Assembly (NCBI GenBank): GCA_001579985.1
Contig: LRSR01014844.1
Coordinates: forward strand, 1-30,931
Direction of reading: 5' to 3'
Source: Hypsibius dujardini
Lineage: Eukaryota > Tardigrada > Eutardigrada > Parachela > Hypsibiidae
DNA: 30,931 bases
In this document: piece after piece, positions 10,340-18,417 of the stretch
Layout of the letters: every line of letters begins with the position of its first letter
Position numbering within the stretch: the stretch's first letter is position 1
Notes under the pieces: model-generated
Told to the model about the DNA's origin: nothing
Database searches by the model: none
Seen by the model: only the letters and a program-made list of their open reading frames with translations
Position numbers and translations under genes: made by a program

Positions 10340-12140
10340 ATTGAACAAACAGACAATCGAACAGACATACGGCTCCAACAAAAGATCACATCAAATTCTA
10401 GAAGGCAGACAAACAAGCAGACATAGAATACCTTTAGGAGTCCGTAGGGCACTCAACCGCTGCGCCGGCGCGGCCTTGCTCGTCTTCCTTCCCTTGGCCT
10501 TCCCGTCGGACCGCTTCACCACCGAATTACTCTGCAGCTCCTCCTCAAACTCCGCTTCTTCACCGTGCTTGAGTTTAATCAAATCCATCAGCCGTGTGTG
10601 ATGCCCGTCCCTCACGGCGGACCATCGGCTCGACTCACCCGCATTCTTCCCACCTCCTCCTGCACCGCCGGATATCATGTCCAACTTGCCCGATGACGAC
10701 TTTGACATCTTCTTCGCAGCGGCAGCTGCTGCTGCTGCCGTCGCGGCCGCCGCGGCCAACTGCCTCGCAGCCTCCAACGCCGCCGCCGCACTACTACCTC
10801 TAATCCTCTTCACTTTCCCTTCCACCGTCGAAGACGCCCCGGAATCAGCCCGACGACCGGCGCCTCCGGAGAAACCCGCAATCGGCGGCGGCATCGCGAA
10901 CATCTGTGTCCTCCCTTGAAAGCCTCCTCTCCCGCTACTGGGCTGCTGCTGCTGCTGAAACTGCATCTGCCGGGATTTCCGCGGTTTCGGCTTGGACGTC
11001 CCCGACGAAGACGACGTCAACATTGTTCCATCACCAGGCGTCATCGAAGGCGCCGGCAACGGCCGCGGCATCGGACGGTACGGCGACTGCGAGATTGGTG
11101 CAGGTGCCAAATGAGGCGGCCCACTGCGGTACATGATGGGTTGATGATGGTGATTACCGTAAGACGAGGGACTGCTGCCACCATTGCCACCACTGCCACC
11201 GCTGCGACCGTAGAATGACGAAGGATCCGTCATGGTAGCCGGAGGGAGAGCGTGCGATTTGCGTTCCCGTACTTGGCCCTTCGCCCAGGACATGTCATGT
11301 GCAGCACGAGATGAGGATGATGAGGATGCAGCCATCCTACCGTGATGATGATCTCGCTGCTGGCGTTGTTGTTGGTGTTGTTGGTGTTGGTGTTCTTGAT
11401 AGGAGTCCGCGACGGTGGTGGTGACGGGTTTCAGCCGCCACAGCAGTTCGTCCGTGATGCGGCTGGGCTTCTTCGCTGAGGAAGTTGTTGCTGTTGGCGT
11501 CGATGTCGTCTTTTTAGGCATGCTGAAATCGAGTCCCACATCGTCGGCCGCGGCTAACGAGCTCCCATCACCGCCGCGGTCGTCTTGCGGAAAGGGCCCC
11601 TTCAGGCTGAAAATCCGCCCGGAATACTCGCCGCTGTCCATGTCGCCAGCCGGCCAGCTGGAATCACACGTCTAAGGGAAGAGGAACGATGGAATGGGAG
11701 TGGGAATTCGCCAGGGAGAAACGGGAGAGAAAACCACAACAAAGATCTTCCCATCCGCGTTCGAATAAAATCCTTCGCAGGCCGAAATTCCGCACAGTAA
11801 AAAGCACAGAGCGTATTCAGACCGTGCAACAGTGCGCTCACCTGTAAATTTAGTCCACCGTTTCGTGGGGTGAAAAAGGGAATTCCAGAGAGTCCCTCTC
11901 TAGCAAAAGGATTCCCGTTGGCGTTTGGATTTGGGAAGAGTTGGGGAGTGATTAATAGTAATCTCACTTCAGTGTGTGTGATAAAGGTAAACTGGGCCTG
12001 ATCAGATGAGTATACGATTCCCCTTGAAATTGCTTCTGCCCTTATCCCAGAAGTGAAGTCGCGGTAGTGTCTCACACCATCGGCAACTGGCTCGCCTTCT
12101 TCGCATCAACGGCGGAGGAACCGCGTCGTCGACTCCACAT
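1588..12140 (-). CDS. INO80: INO80 chromatin-remodelling ATPase, 26 exons, 1932 aa
   Basis: This is the catalytic Snf2-family subunit of the nuclear INO80 complex, which slides nucleosomes and handles H2A.Z. Exons in transcript order: 12140-12078, 11671-10432, 10066-10029, 9946-9640, 9403-8925, 8274-8071, 7994-7787, 7722-7655, 7336-7199, 7129-7016, 6930-6754, 6688-6644, 6576-6500, 6203-6119, 6040-5923, 5844-5594, 5311-5212, 5152-5042, 4826-4432, 4087-4001, 3935-3713, 3629-3334, 2790-2632, 2532-2430, 2370-2270, 2199-1588. All junctions are GT-AG and keep phase, and the exons sum to a multiple of three. Landmarks are Walker A DEMGLGKT (about residues 934-941), DEAQ box (1043-1046) and motif [10 protein letters not shown] (1626-1633). 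The split ATPase with a long insert identifies INO80 rather than SWR1/SRCAP, whose other domains are absent. The tiny first exon is the least certain; ATG at 11641 in exon 2 is an alternative start. No stops or frameshifts were seen. Confidence 0.95.
2430..3629 (-). other. INO80: INO80 Snf2 ATPase lobe 2
   Basis: Exons 22-24 encode about residues 1510-1695. Landmarks are [36 protein letters not shown], the [14 protein letters not shown] motif, [20 protein letters not shown] (motif V) and [19 protein letters not shown] with [13 protein letters not shown] (motif VI). The post-HELICc element [11 protein letters not shown] follows. All are near-invariant in INO80 proteins, and the order is right. 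Confidence 0.95.
2960..3180. repeat. (CAAT/CAGT)n array with an interspersed unit, INO80 intron 22
   Basis: Three copies of a unit built as CACTGAACGAGTGCT plus CGATCAATCAGTCAATCA (with variants) occur near 3002, 3048 and 3130. They are separated and flanked by CAAT/CAGT tetranucleotide runs. The unit is an imperfect 36-80 base repeat, not evenly spaced. It is the main content of a 543-base intron in a gene whose other simple introns are 59-85 bases. Confidence 0.8.
4167..4290. repeat. (CTGT)n tract, INO80 intron 19
   Basis: Near-perfect TCTG units run from 4167 to about 4218, then degenerate to 4290. On the INO80 transcript the tract reads CAGA. Confidence 0.9.
4895..5005. repeat. (CTGT)n tract, INO80 intron 18
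   Basis: About 17 CTGT/TTGT units from 4910 to 4976 with degenerate flanks. On the transcript it reads CAGA. Confidence 0.9.
5384..5560. repeat. degenerate (CAGA)n/(CAGG)n tract, INO80 intron 16
   Basis: An old, heavily mutated tetranucleotide tract. The phase of CAGA units is still visible but nearly every unit carries changes, unlike the tract at 6288. Confidence 0.75.
5594..7336 (-). other. INO80: INO80 Snf2 ATPase lobe 1
   Basis: Exons 9-16 encode about residues 870-1204. Visible motifs in order: the GKLKGYQ entry motif, the nucleotide-binding [32 protein letters not shown] (motif Ib region), [10 protein letters not shown] (motif II) and [12 protein letters not shown] (motif III). These are followed by the [14 protein letters not shown] and [20 protein letters not shown] stretches typical of INO80. 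All catalytic positions I can check are present. Confidence 0.93.
6288..6482. repeat. (CAGA)n tract, INO80 intron 13
   Basis: This long, clean tract ends only 15 bases short of the exon 13 donor (exon end 6500, minus strand). On the transcript it reads CTGT. Confidence 0.9.
7428..7618. repeat. (CAGA)n tract with a 16-base higher-order repeat, INO80 intron 8
   Basis: Perfect CAGA units (7484-7525) are followed by four copies of CAGACAGGTTGG-type units, period 16, at about 7522-7570. The tract then returns to CAGA/CAAA units. Confidence 0.85.
7787..9403 (-). other. INO80: INO80 HSA/DBINO region
   Basis: Exons 5-7 encode roughly residues 550-846. The first part is acidic and coiled. It is followed by the basic helical stretch [20 protein letters not shown], then a charged helix ([18 protein letters not shown]), then [17 protein letters not shown], which matches the DBINO signature of INO80 proteins very closely. 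In INO80 this helical platform binds actin and Arp4/Arp8 and couples linker-DNA sensing to the motor. The match is by recall of the family, not a search. Confidence 0.9.
8416..8830. repeat. interrupted CAGA tracts, INO80 intron 5
   Basis: Several CAGA/CAAA runs (8423-8448, 8489-8565, 8585-8600, 8780-8800) are separated by decayed sequence. This is the longest INO80 intron (650 bases). Confidence 0.8.
9418..9580. repeat. inverted pair of CAGA and CTGT tracts, INO80 intron 4
   Basis: A short CAGA run (9421-9450) is followed after about 50 bases by a clean CTGT run (9500-9568). The two runs are complementary and could fold into a hairpin in DNA or in the unspliced transcript. Confidence 0.85.
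10200..10425. repeat. CAGA-rich tract, INO80 intron 2
   Basis: Degenerate CAGA/CAAA/TAGA units surround a clean CAGA run at about 10312-10339. It ends next to the exon 2 donor at 10432. Confidence 0.8.
10432..11671 (-). other. INO80: INO80 N-terminal low-complexity exon
   Basis: This 1240-base exon encodes about residues 22-435. The sequence is rich in Ser, Gln, His, Gly, Pro and Ala, including a long alanine run and a Gln/His run ([16 protein letters not shown]). I see no recognisable fold. INO80 N-termini are poorly conserved and serve as a scaffold for species-specific subunits, so disorder is expected. The exon stays open throughout on the minus strand, and the acceptor CCCTTAG before 11671 is good. 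The other frames are also open because of the biased composition, but they lack protein character. Confidence 0.8.
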
Positions 12141-13108
12141 GGTGGTCGATATCAAGCCTGAGTGCCATGCTGCTGCACTTGGCAGTGTCTAGCAGCCATT
12201 CGGTGTTCTCCATTCTCGATCGACGCGCGCGTCGTGTGTGTGTGTGTGTCGTGTGTGTGTGGTGTGTGTGCGCGCCTTTCCACACTCAAAGATAGAAACA
12301 GGCCTGCCCTGTTTCAGCCATTCAGCGTGTGCTGATCATCCACACACAGCACATATTACGCCGCCCGCTTCTACGGCCCCGCATTCGATATGTATGCGCG
12401 TTGTCGACGCGCCATGTCGGCCTGTGCATCGCCCGACGACGATGATGATGATTGCTCGAAGGGCGCTTCGGTTGTGTGTGTTGCATGGCTGCGGCTGCTG
12501 CCAGTGTGTGCTGCAGCATGGCGCTGGGGCGTGCAGCCGTCATTTTGTACCACTTTTGGGATTCGGTGGCGTGTGTAGGCTAGACTCTGCAGGCTCACTT
12601 GATGGAAGGGAAGGAAACACATACGCGGTCTACGTTTACCTTTACGGATTCCTTTATTACCCTTGGTATCACTCATTTAGCTCTACGGAAGCCTGAATGT
12701 TCTCTCCTAATAAAAGAATATTCCTCTTTCTCCTGAATGAATATTCCTCTTTCTCCTGGATCCTAATATCCTATCATGAAATATTATTATTACGGGATAT
12801 GCACTTTTTTGTACATTACTTTCGTTACTTTGTACGTTAATAATATTTGTATTTGTGTTTATTCGACAGCAGGCGAAGCCTTTTTTCGAGGGATAGTTAA
12901 GTCTAGTTGCAGGCAAACTTTCGTCGCAAACGCGAAGAGATGTCCTGCTTAAAGACGGCAAGGGATTCACGGCTTTACAAGTCAAGCAATCGCACACAAA
13001 ACAGGTTACTGCCTTTTCCTCGCTTGCAGTCGGCTTGAATTCGGAGAAGTGGCCAGTTCTTCAGCTCGTCTCAATGGTGTTGAAGACGATCGAGGGTTTG
13101 CAGGTGAA
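12141..13108. other. upstream region of INO80 with GT-rich microsatellite
   Basis: This should contain the INO80 promoter and 5' UTR. A purine/pyrimidine-alternating GT/CG tract (12230-12275: GTGTGTGTG runs with GCGCGCG flanks) lies about 90 bases upstream of the proposed first ATG. Such tracts can adopt Z-DNA. From 12300 to 12600 the sequence is GC-rich with overlapping open frames, but nothing protein-like. From 12700 to 12760 a TATTCCTCTTTCTCCT block is repeated twice. No gene was recognised. Confidence 0.6.
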
Positions 13109-13280
13109 GTGAGCGACAGAATTTAATCTAACGGAGGGTCCCGGAAATGGGCAAGGGGGCGGGGCAGGGGTGGAGCTCCGCTGCGTAATTGGTTGATTGG
13201 TTGATTGTTCAAGTAATGCCCCGCCCCGCCCCTTTTGCCCATTTCCGGGACCCTCCATTAGATTAAATTCTGTCGCTTAC
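13109..13280. mobile_element. 172-bp hairpin element (MITE-like)
   Basis: The left arm begins GTGAGCGACAGAATTTAATC and the right arm is its near-perfect complement, ending in GATTAAATTCTGTCGCTTAC. The arms stay complementary for about 60 bases, through a GGGTCCCGGAAATGGGCAA segment and a G-rich run, leaving a short loop rich in TTGGTTGATTGG. No coding capacity. The structure is that of a non-autonomous foldback or MITE-type element. I could not define a target-site duplication. Confidence 0.8.
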
Positions 13281-13786
13281 TGTAACTCAGAATCGGATGA
13301 TCGTCAGGGTTAATCCCCCGATACAAGTTGCTTCCTGCGCTTTCCACTGTCCTCCTAATGCGTCTAATGAGTTCAATATACTGAGAAAGTTGATTGTTAA
13401 GTACAATAAATATGAATTGGTTGCGTGGACTTCCGCGTTCAGAGTTGCTTCTGCTCTGTGAGCTTTAGCACAAAACGAAACACCCAAAGGAAGGTATGTA
13501 GTTAGCTTCCTTATAGCTGGCTTGGGCAACCCAGTACCCTGAAATTGAGATCGATTCCCTTCAAGTTGGCCATTCTAAAACAGGTAAAAAATGTATGTAA
13601 AACTACGCCAGACCAGACATGTAAAAGTGTCCCAGGAGATCCGCAGAAAAACTATCACACGCATTTAGATCACAAAACTCAAAAGGTATCGAACAGTACC
13701 AGACATGCCGTTCGCGCCTGGAGTCTGAGAGAAGGCGCCATGTCACAACAGCAGGACTAAGCTGGAGTCTGAGAGAAGGCGACGCG
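13281..13786. other. intergenic spacer
   Basis: No gene recognised. The right end carries one copy of a 44-base tandem repeat that overlaps the 3' end of the next gene. Confidence 0.6.
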
Positions 13787-13805
13787 TCACAACAGCAGGA
13801 CTAAA
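13718..13805. repeat. 44-base tandem duplication over the 3' end of the claudin-like gene
   Basis: Copy 1 is 13718-13761 and copy 2 is 13762-13805. Both begin CTGGAGTCTGAGAGAAGGCG and end CACAACAGCAGGACTAA. They differ by a few bases in the middle. Copy 2 contains the last codons and stop of the claudin-like gene (minus strand); copy 1 lies just downstream in the presumed 3' UTR. Confidence 0.9.
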
Positions 13806-15169
13806 CTGCTAGAGTCCGAGTGGTTGGTGCGGGACATCGCCAGTTCGGACGATGATCGATCGGCATTCAGCTCGTTGATCAGATTCAGACAGGTTTCTTG
13901 CTGCTGCTGCTCCTGGCCGCCTTCCTGACTGGTCGGTGACGGCTGCTGGAACGCATATGCCGGCGGAGGGGAATAAAAGGGCGGCGGGGTGGTTCCGCAG
14001 ATCCGGTTCCGGCGGCCGGGACGATCCTCCTCCTGGTTGGCGACTGAAATTTCCACCCGGATCACCGCCTGCGACAGCTGAATTTTGACGACGAACATGT
14101 AGCAGATAAAGTAGAGACACGACAGCGCCTACAGGAAAATAGTCAGCATGCAATGAGATGACCATACAGACCACACAGTGCGTGAGAGGCCACACGATCA
14201 CGATCAAACACTCTCAAAGGCAATAGTGACGAACAAGTTGTTATCCGAATATAATATTTGTCTGATATGTACCTGAAACCCCCAGGCCTGGGACACGGAA
14301 AAACGACTATACTCCGGCAATACTGCCGGTCCCGGAAGGACCATCTTCGACTGAAGCAGCTCCCACAGGTCTTGCTCATGTCCGGAGAGCGCGAGCAGTC
14401 CCATGACGGCGCTTATGGTCAGAGCCAGGGAAGCTAAACACAAGAAGACAAGCATTCAGCAAAATGAACGGAAGCCCCGGAGGTAGGTTCACTGAACCGA
14501 ACTGAAGATACTAGTAGTGGTAAGTCAATTATTACTTCCTAAAAAGGCTAAGTACAGTTCCAGTCGCTTCAGCGGGCATCGGTCGTTTCGCATGAACAGC
14601 AACTCCCCCAAGCTCATCGCAAGGATCAGCACCTCAATACAGATGCAGATCATGGACAGAAAGATGCCGACTTGCAGGTTCCCTGCAGCAAGAACGAACA
14701 CATTTACTAGTTACCACTGCAGAATGGTACCGCAGCGCCGCCTATTGGGGAACGTTTTAAAGCATCTGACAACCCAATCAACCAATCGATCGACCGATCC
14801 AACGCGTAACTTACACGGTAGGCGGGCACCTTCCGCATGAAACGCATAGCAATGATCGCTGCGTGCGCAAGCTCCCCACCTGGAAATTCAGGGAAACGTG
14901 AAGAAAACAAACCGGCAGGAAGAGCAGAAAGCGCCAACGTACAGTCCGATTTCCAGTTTGCTGGTGGAATTTCGCCACGGAATCAGCATCGCGATCCAAT
15001 TCCGCCAGCTCCTATGCGTGCACACAAAATCTATCAGCGTCAGCGCAGCGATGAATATGGAAAAATTCTGTTGCACTTACAGCGTCACGATTTGGGTAAC
15101 GGTGGCGGCCATTATGCAGAGCGCACCCATCAGCGAGAGCGCCAGGGAATTTGGGGGGAAGATGGCCAT
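13787..15169 (-). CDS. claudin/PMP22-like four-transmembrane protein, 6 exons, 290 aa
   Basis: Exons in transcript order: 15169-15081, 15011-14943, 14879-14815, 14682-14536, 14433-14273, 14128-13787. Phases fit at all five junctions and the total is 291 codons. TM1 is SLALSLMGALCIMAATVTQI. A first extracellular loop follows and carries GLWGAC then C after five residues, the GLW-C-C hallmark of claudins and PMP22/EMP proteins. The W of this motif is created by the exon 2/3 splice. TM2 is VGIFLSMICICIEVLILAMS, TM3 is LAFLGTSLALTISAVMGLL and TM4 is ALSCLYFICYMFVVKI. The 90-residue cytoplasmic tail is Pro-, Gln- and Ser-rich and ends SSSLVLLL, a possible hydrophobic PDZ-type end (inference). Such proteins sit in the plasma membrane at cell contacts. 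The subfamily is not resolved. Confidence 0.75.
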
Positions 15170-15882
15170 TTGTGACGAGGATGAGCGCGACAGCTCCCGC
15201 AATTCCCCCGAAGCAAACCCTTTCACAGCTCTGTTGGGTTGGGTGTGGGTATATACGTCTGCACTAAAATTCTTTAAATCCTGAGAAGAAAAAAATACGA
15301 GTGCATGCAATTGCGGCAGCGTAAACAGAAACAAAAGCTTTATCCATCACAGAGGGGGAAATCTGCAACCGAGCGGAGTGGACGCGGCGCGGCTGCTGAT
15401 TATCCGTTCCGCTCCGCGGGACTATTGGTAATTTTTTCTGCCTCCGCGCCGCTCTGAGTATGATTGTTTGCCCGTCATTCCGCGCCGCATTGTATGCAAA
15501 ATTTAATTAATTTTTATAATAAAATTTCTCCTTCTTTTTATACTTATTTTCTGGTTACTAGACCATATTTTTGTATTCCTTCAGAACTAATAGTTAAGGC
15601 CTACAAGTTGATTGAAATACAATTGCAAAAGGCAGAAAAATTCCGCTCCGAACCGCGCAGCGTGCCGGAACTGAAAGCTTCCGCGTAGAATTCAGGAATT
15701 AAATTTCCGTGTCATTCCGCGCCACGTAAAATTTCAGATTTTTTCCGCGTTCGCGTTCATAAAGCCCCACGGTTTCTCTCTTTGTTATGCATACTTCCAT
15801 ACCCGTACGGTAAGTGAGGTGAGGAAGGGCAAGCCACAACATGTGGTTGGGAGTTTCCTAATGATGCTTGTAATAGATGGAT
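15170..15882. other. upstream region of the claudin-like gene, with GC-rich patches
   Basis: No gene recognised. GC-rich CCGCGCCGC-type patches alternate with AT-rich DNA. GTCATTCCGCGCC occurs at about 15473 and again at about 15711 in direct orientation, which suggests an old dispersed repeat. I could not define its ends. Confidence 0.5.
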
Positions 15883-16847
15883 TACCGGGTGCGGGAGAAC
15901 TTTTGGCACTACACTAAAATCATTGAATGTAACCCTATATGAACTGATAAAAAAAAATTTATGTTTTATTTCGAAAGAAGACCTATAGGTCTGTGAAACA
16001 TTTGCTCGGTTCGACGTTGGGGCAGGAGCAGGACAGGTGTTATGCATTAATTTGTGGCAGCACCTAAAAATTAGGAGTGGCCTGGTTAATGGCAGATTTT
16101 GCCAAGTTCGCTGACCCAGATCAAAACTGGTTCGCATTTCTCAAAGCAGAGCGTGAGCAACAAAAAGTTACAACACGTATGTTGTAGTAATTTGATGGGG
16201 CTATCCTATGCAAAAAGAAAAAAATCAATTTGCGGCAACTTTGGTTTTGAAAAAAAAGAAAACGTCGCAGGGTTAAGTTCAGCCAATTTTTTAAATCTTG
16301 CATCTCTAACTTTAGATCAAAACTGGAGACCTAAAATGCAACGAAAAACATTGTTTTTAGTAAAAAAGGGGGTGCAATAATTGGGCTCTTTAATGTGATT
16401 GAAATTATTCCAATCGCATAACAACTGAGAAAGTTATTAGCGTGGACCCGAACCCGTACACCACTCAGACCACTTGTCTGAAAATGTTTACGTTTTTTTT
16501 AAAAAGGTCTCCCTCAGTTTAGTGGTGCACGATTGATTGAATATTTCTGATTTTTTTCTTGTACAGTACACTGACTTAGATCTATGGTTTTCCGTTTTGG
16601 TTTTTCAGATTCGCTTTAAAGTTGAGGGAGATCTGAAATACGGTCCATGGGACAAATTATAACAATGTTAGTCCTTGGGTTTTCCGAAACAACTTCTGAT
16701 CCAACAATCTGAATCTCAATTTTAAAAGTGATTCGGATAGCCATTAAAGTGGGCTTTCCAGTGCAAAAAATATTTTATCAATAGCACACACACAATTCAG
16801 GCGAAGGCTTGCGAAGGCCAGTGCCAAAAGCTTTCCCGCACCCGGTA
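15883..16847. mobile_element. 965-bp element with terminal inverted repeats, TA-flanked
   Basis: The left end reads TACCGGGTGCGGGAGAACTT and the right end is the complement of TACCGGGTGCGGGAAAGCTT, followed inward by TTGGCAC in both. The ends match at all but two or three of about 27 positions, and both carry an outer TA, as for Tc1/mariner-type insertion. The interior has only short open frames without a recognisable transposase (no DDE/DDD pattern seen), so it is non-autonomous or decayed. Family assignment is inference. Confidence 0.7.
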
Positions 16848-17040
16848 TTCGTTTTGTGGGAATGTTCCACTGTTCCTTCACTCACATCAGTTGTTCTGTC
16901 ACGCTACGCTATATTTTGTTGATTGATAGCAAACGTTGACAACCGCACTCTCGATATTGACGGACGCTTAATTTGAATTTTCTAGTTTATCAAATACAGT
17001 AATATCATGGCGTTAGTATAAAAAAACTCGGACGACGTAG
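16848..17040. other. upstream region of the SWI5-like gene
   Basis: No coding sequence recognised. This is AT-rich DNA ending near a candidate ATG at 17007 (ATGGCGTTAGTATAA). That ATG opens only four codons before a stop unless the GTATAA is a splice donor. Confidence 0.4.
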
Positions 17041-17524
17041 AAGAAATTTCCCGTGAAGACCGAGAACCCAAACGGCACCACGACGAAAGAATAGTGAGGA
17101 CTCTTCCACTCTGGCGGCTGCTTCAACGCCATCAACTGCCTTCATCACTCCCGTCAAATTTAAATCAGCCAATGGCTCGCGCTATGCTTTCAAGGCGCCG
17201 TTTCAAAGTCCCCTCACCTCATCGCCCGCCGCATCCCCTCTATCATGCGGTCCCAAAATGCCCCAACCATCTTCTTCCGCCACGAAATTCTCGCCGATTG
17301 TGAAGTCGTGATCTTGAGCTTTGCCGTGAATGTAAATTAATTTGATACCTCATAATTCGTCTTTTAATTCTATGGCGTCACTAGGTCCGGTGCTGGTCTA
17401 CTGCGGCAAGTTTGCGGTCTCTCCCGGCCGGTGCGCGTTGCTGCTTCAGTCGACCCGGTTGCGCTGCAAGCCAAATTAGCGTTGCTGCGCGCCAAGGAGC
17501 AGGATTTGGATGAGAAGATCAGGG

Positions 17525-17576
17525 CTCTTACAGACAGCGGATTGGATGAGCTCTTACGGACAGCGGATTGGATGAG
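17525..17576 (+). repeat. 26-base tandem duplication inside the SWI5-like exon
   Basis: Both units begin CTCTTAC and end GGATTGGATGAG, and they differ at one base (A to G). With one copy removed the frame runs TDSGLDE into KDLQKYMDQLNAYNESKD without a break. With both copies it runs into RTADWMRRIC and then a stop. Confidence 0.92.
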
Positions 17577-17652
17577 AAGGATCTGCAGAAATATATGGAT
17601 CAGTTGAATGCGTATAACGAGTCGAAGGATGCAGCGCAGACGACGTTCGGAC

Positions 17653-18009
17653 GGCACGATCTAAAACATGGACTGCACTCCTGTACTGGACTCCTGTACT
17701 GTACTCCTGTACTGGACTCCTGTACTGTACTCCTGTACTGGACTTTTGTACTGTACTCCTGTACTGGACTCCTGTACTGTACTCCTGTACTGGACTCCTG
17801 TACTGTACTCCTGTACTGGACTCCTGTACTGTACTCCTGTACTGGACTCCTGTACTGGACCATTTCTAGTGTTTTGCCGAACCAAAATTACATAGCTTGT
17901 TTTTTTAAACACAGTTGCAAAACATTACAGTACAGTACAGTCCAGTACAGTACACGAGTACAGTAAAGGAGTCCAGTACACGAGTCCAGTCCATGTTTTA
18001 GATCGTGCC
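17653..18009. mobile_element. 357-bp long-inverted-repeat element with 9-base target duplication
   Basis: The left end is GGCACGATCTAAAACATGGA and the right end is its exact complement. It is flanked by CGTTCGGAC at 17644-17652 and 18010-18018. The inside is an array of CTGTACTGGACTCCTGTACTGTACTC-like 26-base units on the left (17682-17860) with complementary units on the right (17927-17990), so most of the element can fold on itself. No coding capacity. A 9-base duplication with long terminal inverted repeats is typical of Mutator-like (MULE) elements; this class call is inference. It interrupts the SWI5-like exon between the codons for TTFGR and LANIR. Confidence 0.88.
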
Positions 18010-18417
18010 CGTTCGGACGGCTCGCGAATATTCGGCAATATAAGGGACATGCTTCTGAATGGATCGGTTGATTATGGAATGATTCGTTGATTTTGCTGTC
18101 GGCGGATTGTTTGATTAGTTGCTGGTTTGGCGGCGCACCGTTTGTTTTTGAACCCCCCCCCCCGTTCAGTTGTAAAATATAGAGTATGGAACCTGTAGTT
18201 GTAGGACCCGAGTACTCGATTGATTATTGGTTGGCACATTTGATTTAGTTAATTTTAATTAATCAGTTTTGTAAATCGGTTAGCTGTTTAAAGGTTTCTG
18301 TAATGGCGAATTGATGTACATATTGCTTCATGCCGAAGTTAAAAAATTCTCGATTTTTACTGCCGTTTTACAGGCATGATTCGGGACATTTACGAGGACC
18401 TTGAACTGGAAGATTGA

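Larger units (their letters stand above)
17041..18417 (+). pseudogene. SWI5-like recombination-mediator gene, broken
   Basis: SWI5 partners SFR1 and stimulates RAD51/DMC1 strand exchange in the nucleus. Exon-like pieces: about 17090-17304 (TPVKFKSANGSRYAFKAPF, SPIVK), 17385 onward (VALQAKLALLRAKEQDLDEK, then KDLQKYMDQLNAYNESKDAA), a piece resuming at 18019 (RLANIR), and a last exon 18374-18417 (GMIRDIYEDLELED, stop). This matches the Swi5 coiled coil followed by the short C-terminal block. Three faults are visible. A 26-base tandem duplication (17525-17550 and 17551-17576) shifts the frame. A 357-base hairpin element splits the exon at 17653-18009. The N-terminal part changes frame near 17092 (VKTENPNGTTTKE to NSEDSSTLAA). 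No convincing start codon was found. A functional copy would be expected elsewhere; two of these faults could still be an assembly error or one allele. Confidence 0.72.

Noticed and set aside
10594-11218. Alanine- and proline-rich plus-strand frames opposite INO80 exon 2
   Set aside because: Antisense shadows of the low-complexity INO80 N-terminus; no splice or protein support.
12238-12696. 152-residue plus-strand frame starting in the GT tract
   Set aside because: It begins in microsatellite sequence, has no domain, and overlaps other equally open frames in a GC-rich upstream region.
15757-16380. Open frames inside and beside the 965-bp element
   Set aside because: Short, no transposase motif, and one crosses the element boundary.
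17682-17860. Regular repeat that could suggest a CRISPR array
   Set aside because: The units are contiguous without unique spacers and are mirrored by a reverse-complement copy; this is a minisatellite in a foldback element in animal DNA.
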